Assembly: GCA_016188005.1 (NCBI GenBank)
Contig: JACPIQ010000056.1
Coordinates: 1-64,000 of the forward strand
Source: Candidatus Rokuibacteriota bacterium
GTDB taxonomy: Bacteria > Methylomirabilota > Methylomirabilia > Rokubacteriales > CSP1-6
Direction of reading: 5' to 3'
Length of the DNA stretch: 64,000 nt
Shown: positions 1 through 9,261 of the stretch, piece by piece
Numbering within the stretch: the first letter of the stretch is position 1
How the letters are laid out: each line of letters begins with the position of its first letter
Notes under the pieces: generated by a model
The model's input: the letters and a program-made list of their open reading frames with translations, nothing else
Told to the model about the DNA's origin: nothing
The model's database searches: none
Position numbers and translations under genes: made by a program

Positions 1-168
1 CCCGAGCCAGCGCGGCGGCTGGCGGTGGGCTTTGACTTGCTCCCGACTCCGTAGTAACTACGCTCCTCGGGCGAGAATCGCGCGTGATTTCAGCCCGTTT
101 CCCGAAGCGCCCACCAGCTCCGGGGTAAACTCACGCTAGGCATCCGCGTCGCCGACGGCGGCCTGGAG
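1..168. other. Left-edge stretch with palindromic element, no firm gene
   Basis: No complete gene is visible. One plus-strand frame is open from base 2 to a TAG at 137-139 and could be the 3' end of something outside the window, but its composition is not protein-like. The stretch 39-75 can fold: CCCGA (42-46) pairs with TCGGG (67-71) and CGTAGT (50-55) pairs with ACTACG (57-62) around a single A. Further out, GCTGG/GGTGGGC-like bases near 18-30 are partly complementary to the GCGCCCACCAGC near 108-119. This looks like a dispersed repeat or structured RNA/terminator rather than coding sequence. Confidence 0.35.
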
Positions 169-873
169 CTACCGGTTCAGCAGGGCGTGGAGCTGCCGGG
201 CGAAGGCCGGGCCGGCCCCGGCCTCCTCGTGCTTGAAGTAGACGAAAGCGTCACGCCAGCCCGTCCCGAGCCTCGTGATGGTCCGGCCCCACTCCTCGAG
301 GTCCTTCGCCGTATACCCTTCGTCGCGCAGCCTGAAGTAGCCCCAGTCAGCCGTGGCGACCAGTGGGGTCGTCCCCTTCTCCGTATCCGCCACGCAGAGT
401 GCCGCGTCCCTTGCCCGGAGGCGCTCGTACACATCGTCGGCGAACCAGCTCGGGTGGCGGAACTCGAAGCTGCAGCGGAGCCCCGGCGGGATCTGCGCCA
501 GCAGGGCGCTCAGCCGCTCCCGGTCCTTCTTGAAGGTGGGCGGTAGCTGGAACAGCACGGGACCCAGCTTCGGGCCGAGCTGCGAGGCCGTATCGAGGAA
601 GTACCGGAGCGGCTCGTCCACGTCCTCGAGGCGGGCGTCGTGGGTGATGCGCCGGGGCGCCTTGAGAGCGAAGCAGAAGCCGGCGGGGGTCTCGGCATTC
701 CACCCGGCGACGGTCTTGGCGCTGGGCATCCGGTAGAAGGTGTAGTTGATCTCCACGGTCGAGAAGCGCCCGGCGTAGTAGGACAGCATCTCGCCGGCCG
801 GGAGCTTCTCCGGGTAGAAGCTCCCGCGCCACTCGGGGTAGTTGTAGCCGGACGTCCCTATGCGGATGGCCAT
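169..873 (-). CDS. DUF72 (YecE-like) TIM-barrel protein
   Basis: The 234-residue length is typical of the DUF72/YecE family. The N-terminus carries the family opening IGTSGYNYPEW followed by FYP, then an FYRMPS segment, FALKAPRRITHD near residue 70, SFEFRHPSW near 135 and YFRLRDEGY/YFKHEE near the end, all conserved family blocks. The fold is a TIM barrel; the biochemical role of DUF72 is not established. Start is the ATG at 871-873 (MAIRIGTSG), which fits family N-termini although no strong ribosome binding site precedes it. It stands alone, with Bpa upstream on the same strand after a 69-bp gap. Confidence 0.85.
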   Translation of the reverse strand: MAIRIGTSGYNYPEWRGSFYPEKLPAGEMLSYYAGRFSTVEINYTFYRMPSAKTVAGWNAETPAGFCFALKAPRRITHDARLEDVDEPLRYFLDTASQLGPKLGPVLFQLPPTFKKDRERLSALLAQIPPGLRCSFEFRHPSWFADDVYERLRARDAALCVADTEKGTTPLVATADWGYFRLRDEGYTAKDLEEWGRTITRLGTGWRDAFVYFKHEEAGAGPAFARQLHALLNR

Positions 874-942
874 CGGATCATTCCCCGGGCTCGATGATGC
901 CCGGAGAGCGCGGATCGAAGATCCGCGACGGTCGAGTCCTCC

Positions 943-1398
943 CTATAGATACTGGCCGCCCGGGGTGCGCCCCTCCGGCTCCCCGGTGGACGGCTCCAGC
1001 TTCCCGCCCGGCAGCGCCTGGCGCCGCAGCTCCTCGATCTGGTTCTGAGCCTGCATGTGCTGGGCCCACAGGGCGGCCTGGATGCCGTGCAACAGGCCCT
1101 CGAGCCAGCCGACCAGCTGGGCCTGCGCCACACGGATCTCGGACTCGGACGGCGTTTGCTCGAGCGGGATCGCCAGCGTCTCCAGCTCACGCTGCAGGTT
1201 TTCCGACAGCGCGTCCTTGAGCTCGGTCAGCGAGAGCTCGTAGATCTCGCGCATGCGCTTTTTCCCGGAGTCGTCGAGGGGCGCCTGCCGAACCTCGTCC
1301 AGGAGACCCCGGACCATGGTGGTGATCCGCAGCAGCTTGGCCGGCTGCTGGATGAACTCGTTCCGGTCCGGCTCCTGGGGCTGTGTGCTGTCGTCCAT
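943..1398 (-). CDS. bpa: Bacterial proteasome activator Bpa/PafE (DUF2587)
   Basis: A 151-residue protein matching mycobacterial Bpa/PafE, the ATP-independent ring that opens the 20S proteasome gate. Seen in sequence: TMVRGLLDEVRQAPLD, RMREIYELSLTELKD, the central IRVAQAQLVGWLEG followed by LLHGIQAALWAQ, and a C-terminal GGQYL, the GQYL tail that docks into the alpha-ring pockets. The start is taken at the ATG 1396-1398 (MDDSTQ) because GGAGGG lies 4 nt upstream; a longer frame to 1446 has no such site. By family knowledge it forms a dodecameric ring of helical bundles that accepts partly unfolded substrates. No proteasome subunit gene lies in this window. Outside Actinobacteria the family is known but sparse. 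Confidence 0.9.
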   Translation of the reverse strand: MDDSTQPQEPDRNEFIQQPAKLLRITTMVRGLLDEVRQAPLDDSGKKRMREIYELSLTELKDALSENLQRELETLAIPLEQTPSESEIRVAQAQLVGWLEGLLHGIQAALWAQHMQAQNQIEELRRQALPGGKLEPSTGEPEGRTPGGQYL

Positions 1399-1672
1399 GG
1401 CACCCTCCATCGCAGGGATGATAGGCGTGCGGTGCAGCCTGGTCAACGGGAGACCGAAGGCTCACGGGCTGGCGCCGGGAGGCGTGTAAGTCTTTCGTCC
1501 GGGGCCGGGCAGTTATTTCCCGCCATCCGAAGTCCCGTGCGCGTCCCCACACGAGGTCCGAACCTGATACCCATCACGGCAGGCAGTTAGATCACGCCAG
1601 GGGCGCGTGGCATGCGCAATGCTGACTCCCTCCTCAAGAGCCCGGGCAGGCTCGGCCGGGCCGGAGGAGAAA

Positions 1673-2038
1673 ATGCGAACCCTGCTAGGCATGCTACCGG
1701 CCGTGCTGCTCGTGCTGTTGATGGCCGCGCCCGTGGGCGCGACCGTCGTCGTGATCGAGACCGCCGCAGCCCTGGAGGATCTCTCGGAGCAGTCGGTGGG
1801 CTCGGCGATCACCCGCGCCGTCGAGGCTTCGATCGGCCGCGCGGCGGCCATGGGCCTCTCCAAGATCTGGCTGGATCAGGCCTTCCTGCTCACCGACCGC
1901 GTCGTGGTGCGAATGGTCGCGACCGATGAGGACGCCGACGCCGACGAGGCGGCCGGCACCGCCGAGGCGGTCCCCGGCATGGTGGTGCCGGAGCCCGGAT
2001 GGCTCGAGCGCGCGGCGCAGCCCCCGCAAAGACTCTGA
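1673..2038 (+). CDS. Small secreted hypothetical protein
   Basis: 121 residues. A signal peptide is visible: MRTLL, a hydrophobic core rich in Leu/Val, and a likely cleavage after AAPVGA near residue 24. The mature part has an alternating Ala-rich segment and an acidic patch (DEDADADEA) near residue 85. The ATG at 1673 is preceded by GGAGGAG with good spacing, so the longer frame from 1607 is rejected. Not recognised; probably periplasmic. It is divergent from bpa, with a 274-bp spacer between the two starts. Confidence 0.6.
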   Translation: MRTLLGMLPAVLLVLLMAAPVGATVVVIETAAALEDLSEQSVGSAITRAVEASIGRAAAMGLSKIWLDQAFLLTDRVVVRMVATDEDADADEAAGTAEAVPGMVVPEPGWLERAAQPPQRL

Positions 2039-2458
2039 CGCTGCGCTGCCTGGGCTGCGTCAAGTGCGGACAGACGTGCTCCCCGCTCAGCGCGGCCTCC
2101 CGCGACTGAGCGGGGTCACCATCGAGATGCGCGCCGCCGGAGATCACCTGCAGGTCAAGCTCCGCCCGTGATCCGATTCCCGGCGAAGCGGCGCGCGCGC
2201 CAGCGATGTGCCCGGGATCTGCTGCCCCCGGCTTCCCTGCCCGCTCATGGGTTTCGAGTTCCCAGGTTCACATACTGTCGGTATCCTGGTACCCAGGTGC
2301 AGGCCGACCCGCCGGCCCGCCTCGGGCCGGGGCGCACCCAAGGGATGCCACCCCTCGAGGCGGGGCCTGGACTGGTGTCGGGGCCAGCGGGTCTGCCGAT
2401 CCTTCTGGCTCCCCTGCGACGTGCCGACGGGCGGGATGGGGTTGAAGGAGGCATGGTC
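2039..2458 (+). other. 420-bp gap without a supported gene
   Basis: No frame in this stretch has a convincing start, ribosome binding site and protein-like composition. A short inverted repeat (CCTGG, TAC, CCAGG) sits at 2285-2297. The AAGGAG at 2445-2450 belongs to the following gene. A promoter for the next gene is likely here, but I cannot pick out a clear -35/-10 pair. Confidence 0.4.
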
Positions 2459-3160
2459 ATGGCTGAGATGTGGAGCGATCTGGTCTGGGCAGCTCTGCGG
2501 GACTTCAACGCGCGGCTGGCGGCGGTGCTCCCGAGCGTCCTCGCCATGCTGACCCTGGCGGCCGTCGGGCTCATCCTCGCCTGGGTCGCCGCGCGGCTGC
2601 TGAGACGGCTGGCCCGGGCGGTCGCCTTCGACCATCGCGCCGAGACGTGGGGGCTCGTGGCCGCCCTCGCGCGCGCCGGACTGCGCCGGCCGCCTTCCCA
2701 GCTGCTCTCGCTGATGGCGTTCTGGGGCATCTTCGTCCTCTCCCTGACCCTGGCAGTAGACGCTCTCGCCATCCCGGGCGTCGGCCGGGTCACGGACTTC
2801 GTCTTCGCGTGGGTCCCCAGGGCCCTGGGCGCCGTCCTGATCTTCCTGGTCGGCTGGCTCGTGGCGAACTTCCTCGGCGAGGGCGTGCTGATCACCGCCG
2901 TCAACGCCGGGGTGCCGGAGGCCAGGCTGCTGGCCCGGGCGGTGCGCTGGGGCATCCTCCTCTTCGCGAGCGCCACGGCGGTCACCCACCTCGGCATCGG
3001 CAAGGAAATGGTGCTGGTCGCCTTCGGCATCACCTTCGGCGGGCTGATCCTGGCCCTGGCATTGGCCTTCGGCCTCGGGGGGCGGGCGCTGGCTCGGCAG
3101 ATCCTGGAGCGCCGGCTCCGGCACGAGCCGCACCCGAGCGAGACGCTCACGCATCTGTGA
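2459..3160 (+). CDS. Small mechanosensitive-channel-like membrane protein (conserved TM helix)
   Basis: 233 residues with about five hydrophobic segments (roughly 20-45, 80-102, 112-135, 160-177 and 188-212). The repeated helix pattern, e.g. LPSVLAMLTLAAVGLILAW and AFGITFGGLILALALAFGL followed by GGRAL, resembles the conserved TM helix repeats of small MscS-related proteins (PF05552 type) that lack the large cytoplasmic beta domain. Start ATG 2459 has AAGGAG eight bases upstream; the ATG at 2453 is too close to it. A role in osmotic response would fit with the trehalose genes directly downstream (66 bp to treY), but that link is inference. Confidence 0.7.
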   Translation: MAEMWSDLVWAALRDFNARLAAVLPSVLAMLTLAAVGLILAWVAARLLRRLARAVAFDHRAETWGLVAALARAGLRRPPSQLLSLMAFWGIFVLSLTLAVDALAIPGVGRVTDFVFAWVPRALGAVLIFLVGWLVANFLGEGVLITAVNAGVPEARLLARAVRWGILLFASATAVTHLGIGKEMVLVAFGITFGGLILALALAFGLGGRALARQILERRLRHEPHPSETLTHL

Positions 3161-3226
3161 GGGCCCGGCCGGGTGGACCGGCGACAGCGGCCCGGGACCC
3201 GGTGGCGCCATGGTGACGACAGCCTC

Positions 3227-6200
3227 ATGAGCGACGTCGACGCCCTCCTCCAGGAGATCGTGGAGGCGCTCGCGCGTCCGCGGCGCGCGACCTACCGGCT
3301 CCAGCTCGGCCCGACGCTTTCCTTCGAGGACGTCGGGGCGCTAGCGCCATACCTGTCCTCGCTGGGCGTGAGCGAGGCCTACCTCTCCCCCTGCTTCAGA
3401 TGCGGATCGGGCAGCTCTCACGGGTACGACATCACCGACCACAACGCGTTCAACCCCGAGATCGGGACCGAGGCCACCTTCGATCAGATGGCCCGGACCC
3501 TGGCGAAGCACGGGATCGGCGTCATCCTGGACGTCGTCCCGAACCATATGGGCATCTCCGGCGACGCCAATCCCTGGTGGCTCGACGTGCTGGAGAACGG
3601 CCCCGCCTCCCCCTACGCGCGGTTCTTCGACATCGACTGGGCGCCGGTGAAGCCGGAGCTGCGCAACAAGGTCCTGCTGCCGGTGCTGCCGGACCAGTAC
3701 GGGCGCGTCCTCGAGTCCCAGCAGCTCCAGCTCGAGTTTTCCGAGGGCGCCTTCTTCGTGCGCTACGCCGGGTCGCGCCTGCCCGTGGCGCCGGACTCCT
3801 ACGCGCAGGTGCTGACCCACCGCGCGGAAGCGCTCGGCGCACGCCTCGGTCCCGAGCACCCACAGCTGCGGCAGTTCCAGAGCATCCTCACTGCTCTGGA
3901 CCATCTCCCGCCGCAGACGGAAGTCGATCCGGCGCGCCTGGAGGAGCGGCTCCGGGAGAAGGAGATCGTCAAGCAGCGGCTGGCGGCGCTCGTCAAGGAA
4001 TCCCCCGAGATCCACGAGTTCATCGACGACAACGTCCGGCGCTTCAACGGGACACCGGGAGACCCGGCGAGCTTCGACCTCCTGGAACGGCTGCTCGCGG
4101 GGCAGGCCTACCGGCTGGCCGACTGGCGGGTGGCCGGCGACGAGGTCAACTACCGGCGCTTCTTCGACGTGAACCATCTCGCCGCCATCCGGACGGAGCT
4201 CCCCGAGGTCTTCGACGCCATCCACAAGCTGATCCTCCGGCTGGTGGGCGAAGGCACGGTGACCGGCCTCAGGGTGGACCACCCGGACGGGCTCCACGCC
4301 CCGGGCGAGTACTTCCGCCGGCTGCAGGAAGGCGCGGTGGTTCACACCGCCCGCCGCCTGGCTCCGGACGTGGTCGGCGAGGGCACGGAGGTGCTGCTGG
4401 CGCGGTACCGGGAGCTGGCGAGACCGGACCCGGCCACCGCCCTGGCCCGCCCGCTCTGGGTCGTCGCCGAGAAGATCCGCATGGCCGACGAGGGCCTGCC
4501 CGAGTGGTGGCGCCTCGCGGGCACCACGGGGTACGACTTCCTCGCGTCGGTCAACGGGTTGTTCGTGGACCGGGGCAACTCGCGCCAGATGACGGCGCTC
4601 TATGCGCGGGTCGCCGGGAGCGCGCCGCCCATGGCCGATGTCGTCCACTCCGCCAAGCGGCTGATCATGCAGCTCTCCATGGCGAGCGAGGTGAACCGCC
4701 TCGGACACCAGCTCGACCGGCTCTCCGAGACCAACCGGCACACCCGGGACTTCACGCTGCACAGCCTGATCCGGGCGGTGCGCGAGGTCATCGCCTGCTT
4801 CCCCGTGTACCGGACGTACATCGGCGACGAGGGGCTCGAGGTGAGCGCGCGCGACCGCGCCTTCGTCGAGCGCGCCGTGGCGGACGCCAAGCGGCGCAAC
4901 CCCACCGTGAACGTGTCCATCTTCGACTTCATCCGCGACACCCTGCTGCTGCGCAACCCCCCGGACGCCGGCGAAGAGGATCGGACGAGGCGGCGTCACT
5001 TCGTGATGCGGTTCCAGCAGACCAGCGGGCCCGTGACGGCCAAGGGGATCGAGGACACGGCGTTCTACGTCTACAACCGCCTCGTCTCGCTGAACGAGGT
5101 GGGCGGTGACCCGGGGCGGTTCGGCGAGCCGGTCGTGGCGTTCCACGAGAAGAACGCGAAGCGCCTGGCGCGCTGGCCCCAGTCGCTCCTGTGCACCTCG
5201 ACGCACGACACCAAGCGGGGCGAGGACGTCCGCGCGCGCATCAACGTGCTGTCGGAGATCCCCGTCGAGTGGGCCGCGTGCGTCCGCCGCTGGCGGGTCA
5301 TCGCGCGGCGGTGGAAGCGGGAGGTGGACGGGCAGGCGGCGCCCGACCGCAACGACGAGTACCTCCTGTACCAGACGCTCGTCGGCGCGTGGCCGGTGGA
5401 GCCGCACGCGGACCTCCAGGCGTTCACCGCCCGGATCTGCGCGTACATGGAGAAGGCCGCCAAGGAGGCCAAGCGCAAGACGAGCTGGACCAATCCAAGC
5501 CCGGCGTACGATGCGGCGCTGCGGGACTTCGTCACGGGGCTCCTGGCGGCCGGCGGGCCTTTCCTCGCCAGCCTCCTGCCGTTCCAGCGACGGGTCGCCC
5601 TCTATGGGGCCGGCAACTCCCTCGCCCAGACCCTGCTCAAGCTCGGCGCGCCCGGGGTGCCGGACTTCTATCAGGGCTCCGAGCTCTGGGACCTCTCGCT
5701 GGTGGACCCCGACAACCGGCGTCCCGTGGACTTCGCCCGGCGCCGGACGCTGCTGGCCTCCCTCGGCGCCCTCCTCGAGGCGCGCAGCGGCGATCTGGCA
5801 GCGCTGTGCGCCGAGCTCCTCGAGAGCTGGGCCGACGGGCGGCTGAAGCTCTACCTGATCCAGCGCGGGCTGGCATTGAGACAGGAACGCCCACGCCTCT
5901 TCGAGACCGGCGCCTACCGGCCGCTGGAGGCCGGCGGCGCGCGCGCCGAGCACCTGGTCGGCTTCGCGCGCGTGGGTGCCGGCGGCGCGGTGGTCGTGGC
6001 AGTGCCGAGGCTCATGGCGCGGCTGACCGGCTTCTCGGGCGCGCTCCCGCTCGGCGCGGATGCGTGGGGCGACACCTGGCTATCGCTCGGAAGCGAGCAC
6101 CTGGCAGGGCGCTACCGCGACCGGCTCACGGGCCGGGCGCTCGACACCGACCGTCGCGACGGCGTGCCGACGCTGCCGGCGAGCACGGTCTTCGCCGGCT

Positions 6201-6241
6201 TCCCGGTGGCGCTGCTCGAGCAGGAGGCGGCGACCCCGTGA
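3227..6241 (+). CDS. treY: Maltooligosyl trehalose synthase TreY
   Basis: GH13 intramolecular transglucosylase that converts the reducing-end alpha-1,4 bond of maltodextrin into the alpha,alpha-1,1 bond of a trehalosyl end, the first step of the TreYZ route. About 1004 residues, somewhat long for TreY. Visible motifs: ATYRLQLGPTLSFED at the N-terminus, VPNHMG, the nucleophile segment GLRVDHPDGL (Asp351), the acid/base segment VVAEKIRM (Glu415) with TGYDF just after, GIEDTAFYVYNRL, TSTHDTKRGEDVRAR and GAPGVPDFYQGSELWDLSLV. The start was placed at ATG 3227 (MSDVDALLQE); an upstream ATG at 3173 would add 18 non-conserved residues. Its stop overlaps the GTG of treZ, so the two are translationally coupled. 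Confidence 0.95.
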   Translation: MSDVDALLQEIVEALARPRRATYRLQLGPTLSFEDVGALAPYLSSLGVSEAYLSPCFRCGSGSSHGYDITDHNAFNPEIGTEATFDQMARTLAKHGIGVILDVVPNHMGISGDANPWWLDVLENGPASPYARFFDIDWAPVKPELRNKVLLPVLPDQYGRVLESQQLQLEFSEGAFFVRYAGSRLPVAPDSYAQVLTHRAEALGARLGPEHPQLRQFQSILTALDHLPPQTEVDPARLEERLREKEIVKQRLAALVKESPEIHEFIDDNVRRFNGTPGDPASFDLLERLLAGQAYRLADWRVAGDEVNYRRFFDVNHLAAIRTELPEVFDAIHKLILRLVGEGTVTGLRVDHPDGLHAPGEYFRRLQEGAVVHTARRLAPDVVGEGTEVLLARYRELARPDPATALARPLWVVAEKIRMADEGLPEWWRLAGTTGYDFLASVNGLFVDRGNSRQMTALYARVAGSAPPMADVVHSAKRLIMQLSMASEVNRLGHQLDRLSETNRHTRDFTLHSLIRAVREVIACFPVYRTYIGDEGLEVSARDRAFVERAVADAKRRNPTVNVSIFDFIRDTLLLRNPPDAGEEDRTRRRHFVMRFQQTSGPVTAKGIEDTAFYVYNRLVSLNEVGGDPGRFGEPVVAFHEKNAKRLARWPQSLLCTSTHDTKRGEDVRARINVLSEIPVEWAACVRRWRVIARRWKREVDGQAAPDRNDEYLLYQTLVGAWPVEPHADLQAFTARICAYMEKAAKEAKRKTSWTNPSPAYDAALRDFVTGLLAAGGPFLASLLPFQRRVALYGAGNSLAQTLLKLGAPGVPDFYQGSELWDLSLVDPDNRRPVDFARRRTLLASLGALLEARSGDLAALCAELLESWADGRLKLYLIQRGLALRQERPRLFETGAYRPLEAGGARAEHLVGFARVGAGGAVVVAVPRLMARLTGFSGALPLGADAWGDTWLSLGSEHLAGRYRDRLTGRALDTDRRDGVPTLPASTVFAGFPVALLEQEAATP

Positions 6242-8070
6242 GCCTTGCGGTCCGGAGCATCCACCGCATGCCGTTCGGCGCCGAGGTCCAGGGCGACGCC
6301 ACCCGGTTCCGGCTCTGGGCGCCCGGCGCGCGCAGCGTGGAGCTGTGGCTGGAGGACGAGAAGCGGGCGCTGGCCATGCCGCGCGATCCCGAGGGCTGGG
6401 CGGAGCTGACCGTGCGGGAGACCCCGGCCGGCACGCGGTACCGCTTCCGGATCGACGGCGAGCTCCTCGTGCCGGATCCGGCCTCCCGCTGCCAGCCCGA
6501 CGGCGTGCACGGACCGAGCGAGGTCGTGGACCCGTTCGCCTACCGCTGGTCCGATACCGGCTGGGACGGCATTCCCGCCGAGCGGCTGATCTTCTACGAG
6601 GTCCACGTGGGCGCCTTCACCCGTGGGGGGAGCTTCGCCGCGCTCGCGGAGCGTCTCGACCACCTGGCCTCCCTCGGGGTCACCGCCCTCGAGCTGATGC
6701 CCGTGGGCGAGTTCCCCGGTCGCCGGGGATGGGGCTATGACGGCGTCCTCCCCTTCGCCCCCGAGGCCCGCTACGGGCGGCCCGACGAGCTCAAGGCGCT
6801 CGTCGACGCTGCCCACGCGCGCGGCCTCGCCGTGGTCCTGGACGTCGTCTACAACCACTTCGGGCCCGAGGGGAACTACCTGCACCCCTACGCGCCCGCC
6901 TTCTTCAATCCGCGCCACCGGACACCCTGGGGCGACGCGATCAATTTCGATGGCGCGGGCTCGGCGGTCGTGCGGGCCTTCGTGGTGCACAACGCCGTCC
7001 ACTGGCTCGAGGAGTACCACATGGACGGGCTGCGCCTGGACGCCGTCCACGCCATCGGCGACGACTCACCCTCCCACGTCCTCGTGGAGCTGGCCCGGGC
7101 CGTGGCCGAAGGTCCCGGCAGCGAGCGGCGCATCCACCTGGTGCTCGAGAACGACGGCAACGAGGCCCGCTACCTCGCCCGGCACGGCGCCCGGCCGCTC
7201 TACCAGGCCCAGTGGAACGACGACCTGCACCACGCCCTGCACGTCCTGCTGACGGGGGAGCGGGGCGGCTACTACGCCGACTACCAGCCCGCCCAGTCGG
7301 CGCTCGGCCGCGCTCTCACGGAGGGCTTCGTCTACCAGGGCGACCACTCGGGCTACCGTGGGCGGCGGCGCGGGGAGCCGAGCCGGGATCTGCCGCCCAC
7401 CGCCTTCGTCGGCTTTCTCCAGAACCACGACCAGGTGGGCAACCGCGCCTTCGGCGAGCGCGTCACGGCGCTCGCGCCGCCCGAGGCCGTACGGGCGGCC
7501 ACGGCCGTGCTCCTCCTCGCGCCGGAACTCCCGCTCCTCTTCATGGGGCAGGAGTGGGGAGCCGTCCAGCCCTTCCTCTTCTTCAGCGACCTGGGCCCCG
7601 ATCTCGGCCCGGCCGTCGCCCACGGGCGGCGGCGGGAGTTCGCCCGCTTCCCCGAGTTCGCCGACCCCGTGGCTCGCGAGCGCATCCCCGATCCCCAGGC
7701 CCCGGAGACCTTCGAGCGGTCGGTGCTCGACTGGAGCGCCGCTGACCGACCGGAGGGCCGCGACTGGCTCGACTTCCATCGCGCCTTGCTCCGCATCCGG
7801 CACGCTGAGATCGCCCCGCTGCTCACGGGAGAGCCGGTGCCGCGGACGGGCTGGAGCAGGCTCGGGAAGGCGGGCGTCGAGATCGAGTGGGCCTTTGACG
7901 GCCGGAGGGTGCTGCGGCTGATCGTCAACCTCGGCCCGGAGCCCGTCCCTCACCCGGGCCCGCCGCCGGAGTGGGGACGCCAGCTCTACGCGCTCGGCCT
8001 GGGTGCCCCGGGGGTGCCGGAGCTCCCGCCCTGGGGCGTGGGCTGGTATCTCGCGGAGCGGGAGCGATGA
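6238..8070 (+). CDS. treZ: Malto-oligosyltrehalose trehalohydrolase TreZ
   Basis: GH13 hydrolase that releases trehalose from the maltooligosyl-trehalose made by TreY. 610 residues. The GTG at 6238 lies in a GTGA overlap with the treY stop; the frame is open much further upstream, but that part is a shadow of treY. An N-terminal CBM48-like domain (FRLWAPGARSVELWL) is followed by the GH13 barrel: FYEVHVGAFT, VVYNHFGPEGNYLH, nucleophile GLRLDAVHAI (Asp268), acid/base LVLENDGNEARYL (Glu304) and FLQNHDQVGNRAFGER. The last 85 bp overlap, tail to tail, the 3' end of glgM on the other strand, so there is no room for a terminator between the two. Confidence 0.95.
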   Translation: MSLAVRSIHRMPFGAEVQGDATRFRLWAPGARSVELWLEDEKRALAMPRDPEGWAELTVRETPAGTRYRFRIDGELLVPDPASRCQPDGVHGPSEVVDPFAYRWSDTGWDGIPAERLIFYEVHVGAFTRGGSFAALAERLDHLASLGVTALELMPVGEFPGRRGWGYDGVLPFAPEARYGRPDELKALVDAAHARGLAVVLDVVYNHFGPEGNYLHPYAPAFFNPRHRTPWGDAINFDGAGSAVVRAFVVHNAVHWLEEYHMDGLRLDAVHAIGDDSPSHVLVELARAVAEGPGSERRIHLVLENDGNEARYLARHGARPLYQAQWNDDLHHALHVLLTGERGGYYADYQPAQSALGRALTEGFVYQGDHSGYRGRRRGEPSRDLPPTAFVGFLQNHDQVGNRAFGERVTALAPPEAVRAATAVLLLAPELPLLFMGQEWGAVQPFLFFSDLGPDLGPAVAHGRRREFARFPEFADPVARERIPDPQAPETFERSVLDWSAADRPEGRDWLDFHRALLRIRHAEIAPLLTGEPVPRTGWSRLGKAGVEIEWAFDGRRVLRLIVNLGPEPVPHPGPPPEWGRQLYALGLGAPGVPELPPWGVGWYLAERER

Positions 8071-9215
8071 GCCTCGATCGCCTCCTGGTAGACGCCGAGG
8101 GTCAGCCCGGCGATGCGCGCCCAGCTGAAATGCTCCTCGACGCGGCGGCGGCCGGCGCGCCCGAAGGCGGCGGCGCGCCCGGGATCGCCGAGCACGGCGT
8201 TGACGGCGGTCGCCAGCGCCACGGGGTCCGCGGGGGGCACGAGCCACCCGGTCTCGTCGTGGACGACGACCTCGCGGATGCCCCCGACCCTCGTGGCGAC
8301 GACCGGGGCGGCGCAGGCCATCGCCTCCAGGTTGATCAGCCCGAACGGCTCGTAGACCGACGGACAGACGAAGACCGCGGCGTGGCTGTAGAGCTGCACC
8401 AGCTCCTCCCGCGGGAGCATGGCGTTGACCCAGCGCACCCGAGGGTGACCCGCCACGGCGGTACGCAGCCGCGACTCCAGCTCCGCGGTGTCCGGGGTGG
8501 CGGCGCAGAGGACGAGCTGGACCTCCACGGGGAGCCTCGTCGCGGCCTCGAGGAGATGGAAGATCCCCTTCTGCTCGCTGATGCGCCCCACGAACAGGAC
8601 GTAGGGGGGGCGGACGCCGTGGTGGGCCAGCGCCTCGCGGCGGTCAGTGCGGCGGAAGGCCGTGGCATCGACCCCGTTGTGAATGACCCGGACGCGCTCC
8701 GCGTCCACAGAGAAATGGGCGAGGACATCCTCCCGCATCCCGGCCGAGACGGCGATCACGCGCTCGGCCTGCTCCACGGCCCCACGCTCGGCCCAGCTCG
8801 ACAGCGCGTATCCGGGCCCGAGCTGCTCCTCCTTCCAGGGCCGGAGGGGCTCGAGGCTGTGGAGCGTGACCACCAGCGGGATGTCGAACAGCGCGCGGAC
8901 GAGCAGGCCGCCCAGTGCCACGTACCAGGTATGCGAGTGCACGACGTCCGCGACGACCGGGTCGCACGCCATGGCCAGGTTCACCGAGAGGGCCTGGAGC
9001 GCCGGCGCGTGCCGGGCCTCGGCGGTCCCGGCCAGCCGCTCCCACGGAGCATAGCCGCGAACGCGGAGCGCGGGCTCGTCGCGATCGGCCTCGCCGAAGC
9101 AGCGCACCTCGACCGTGGCCCGGCCGGCCAGCGCCCGGGTCAGGTGGTCGACGACCACCCCGGCGCCACCGTAGACGTGAGGCGGGTACTCCCGCGTGAG
9201 CATCAGGATCTTCAC
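7986..9215 (-). CDS. glgM: GT4 glycogen synthase/maltose-1-phosphate synthase GlgM
   Basis: A GT-B retaining glycosyltransferase of the actinobacterial GlgA/GlgM type, which joins ADP-glucose and glucose-1-phosphate into maltose-1-phosphate, the substrate of GlgE. 409 residues. Seen: KILMLTREYPPHVYGGAGVV at the N-terminus, VVHSHTWY, HSLEPLRPWKEEQLG, the nucleotide-binding FVGRISEQKG (Arg and Lys both kept), and the EX7E motif in YEPFGLINLEAMAC. Start is GTG 9213-9215, with GGGAG/GGAG just upstream. The C-terminal ~28 residues, rich in Ser/Pro/Gly after YQEAIEAH, are read antisense to treZ and look like a run-on tail. Divergent from the DUF5752 operon across only 46 bp. GlgM rather than plain GlgA is favoured by glgE being present. 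Confidence 0.85.
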   Translation of the reverse strand: MKILMLTREYPPHVYGGAGVVVDHLTRALAGRATVEVRCFGEADRDEPALRVRGYAPWERLAGTAEARHAPALQALSVNLAMACDPVVADVVHSHTWYVALGGLLVRALFDIPLVVTLHSLEPLRPWKEEQLGPGYALSSWAERGAVEQAERVIAVSAGMREDVLAHFSVDAERVRVIHNGVDATAFRRTDRREALAHHGVRPPYVLFVGRISEQKGIFHLLEAATRLPVEVQLVLCAATPDTAELESRLRTAVAGHPRVRWVNAMLPREELVQLYSHAAVFVCPSVYEPFGLINLEAMACAAPVVATRVGGIREVVVHDETGWLVPPADPVALATAVNAVLGDPGRAAAFGRAGRRRVEEHFSWARIAGLTLGVYQEAIEAHRSRSARYQPTPQGGSSGTPGAPRPSA

Positions 9216-9261
9216 GGCTCCGCTCCCGTCAAGGGTACTGTATCCGAGGGGGACCCCCGCC

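Noticed and set aside
3341-5953. An 870-codon open frame on the minus strand
   Set aside because: Antisense to treY; no recognisable domain, and treY motifs are all on the plus strand.
5191-6237. An extra 349-residue N-terminal extension for treZ
   Set aside because: The frame is open because of high GC but overlaps treY coding sequence; the GTGA overlap at 6238 is a standard coupled start.
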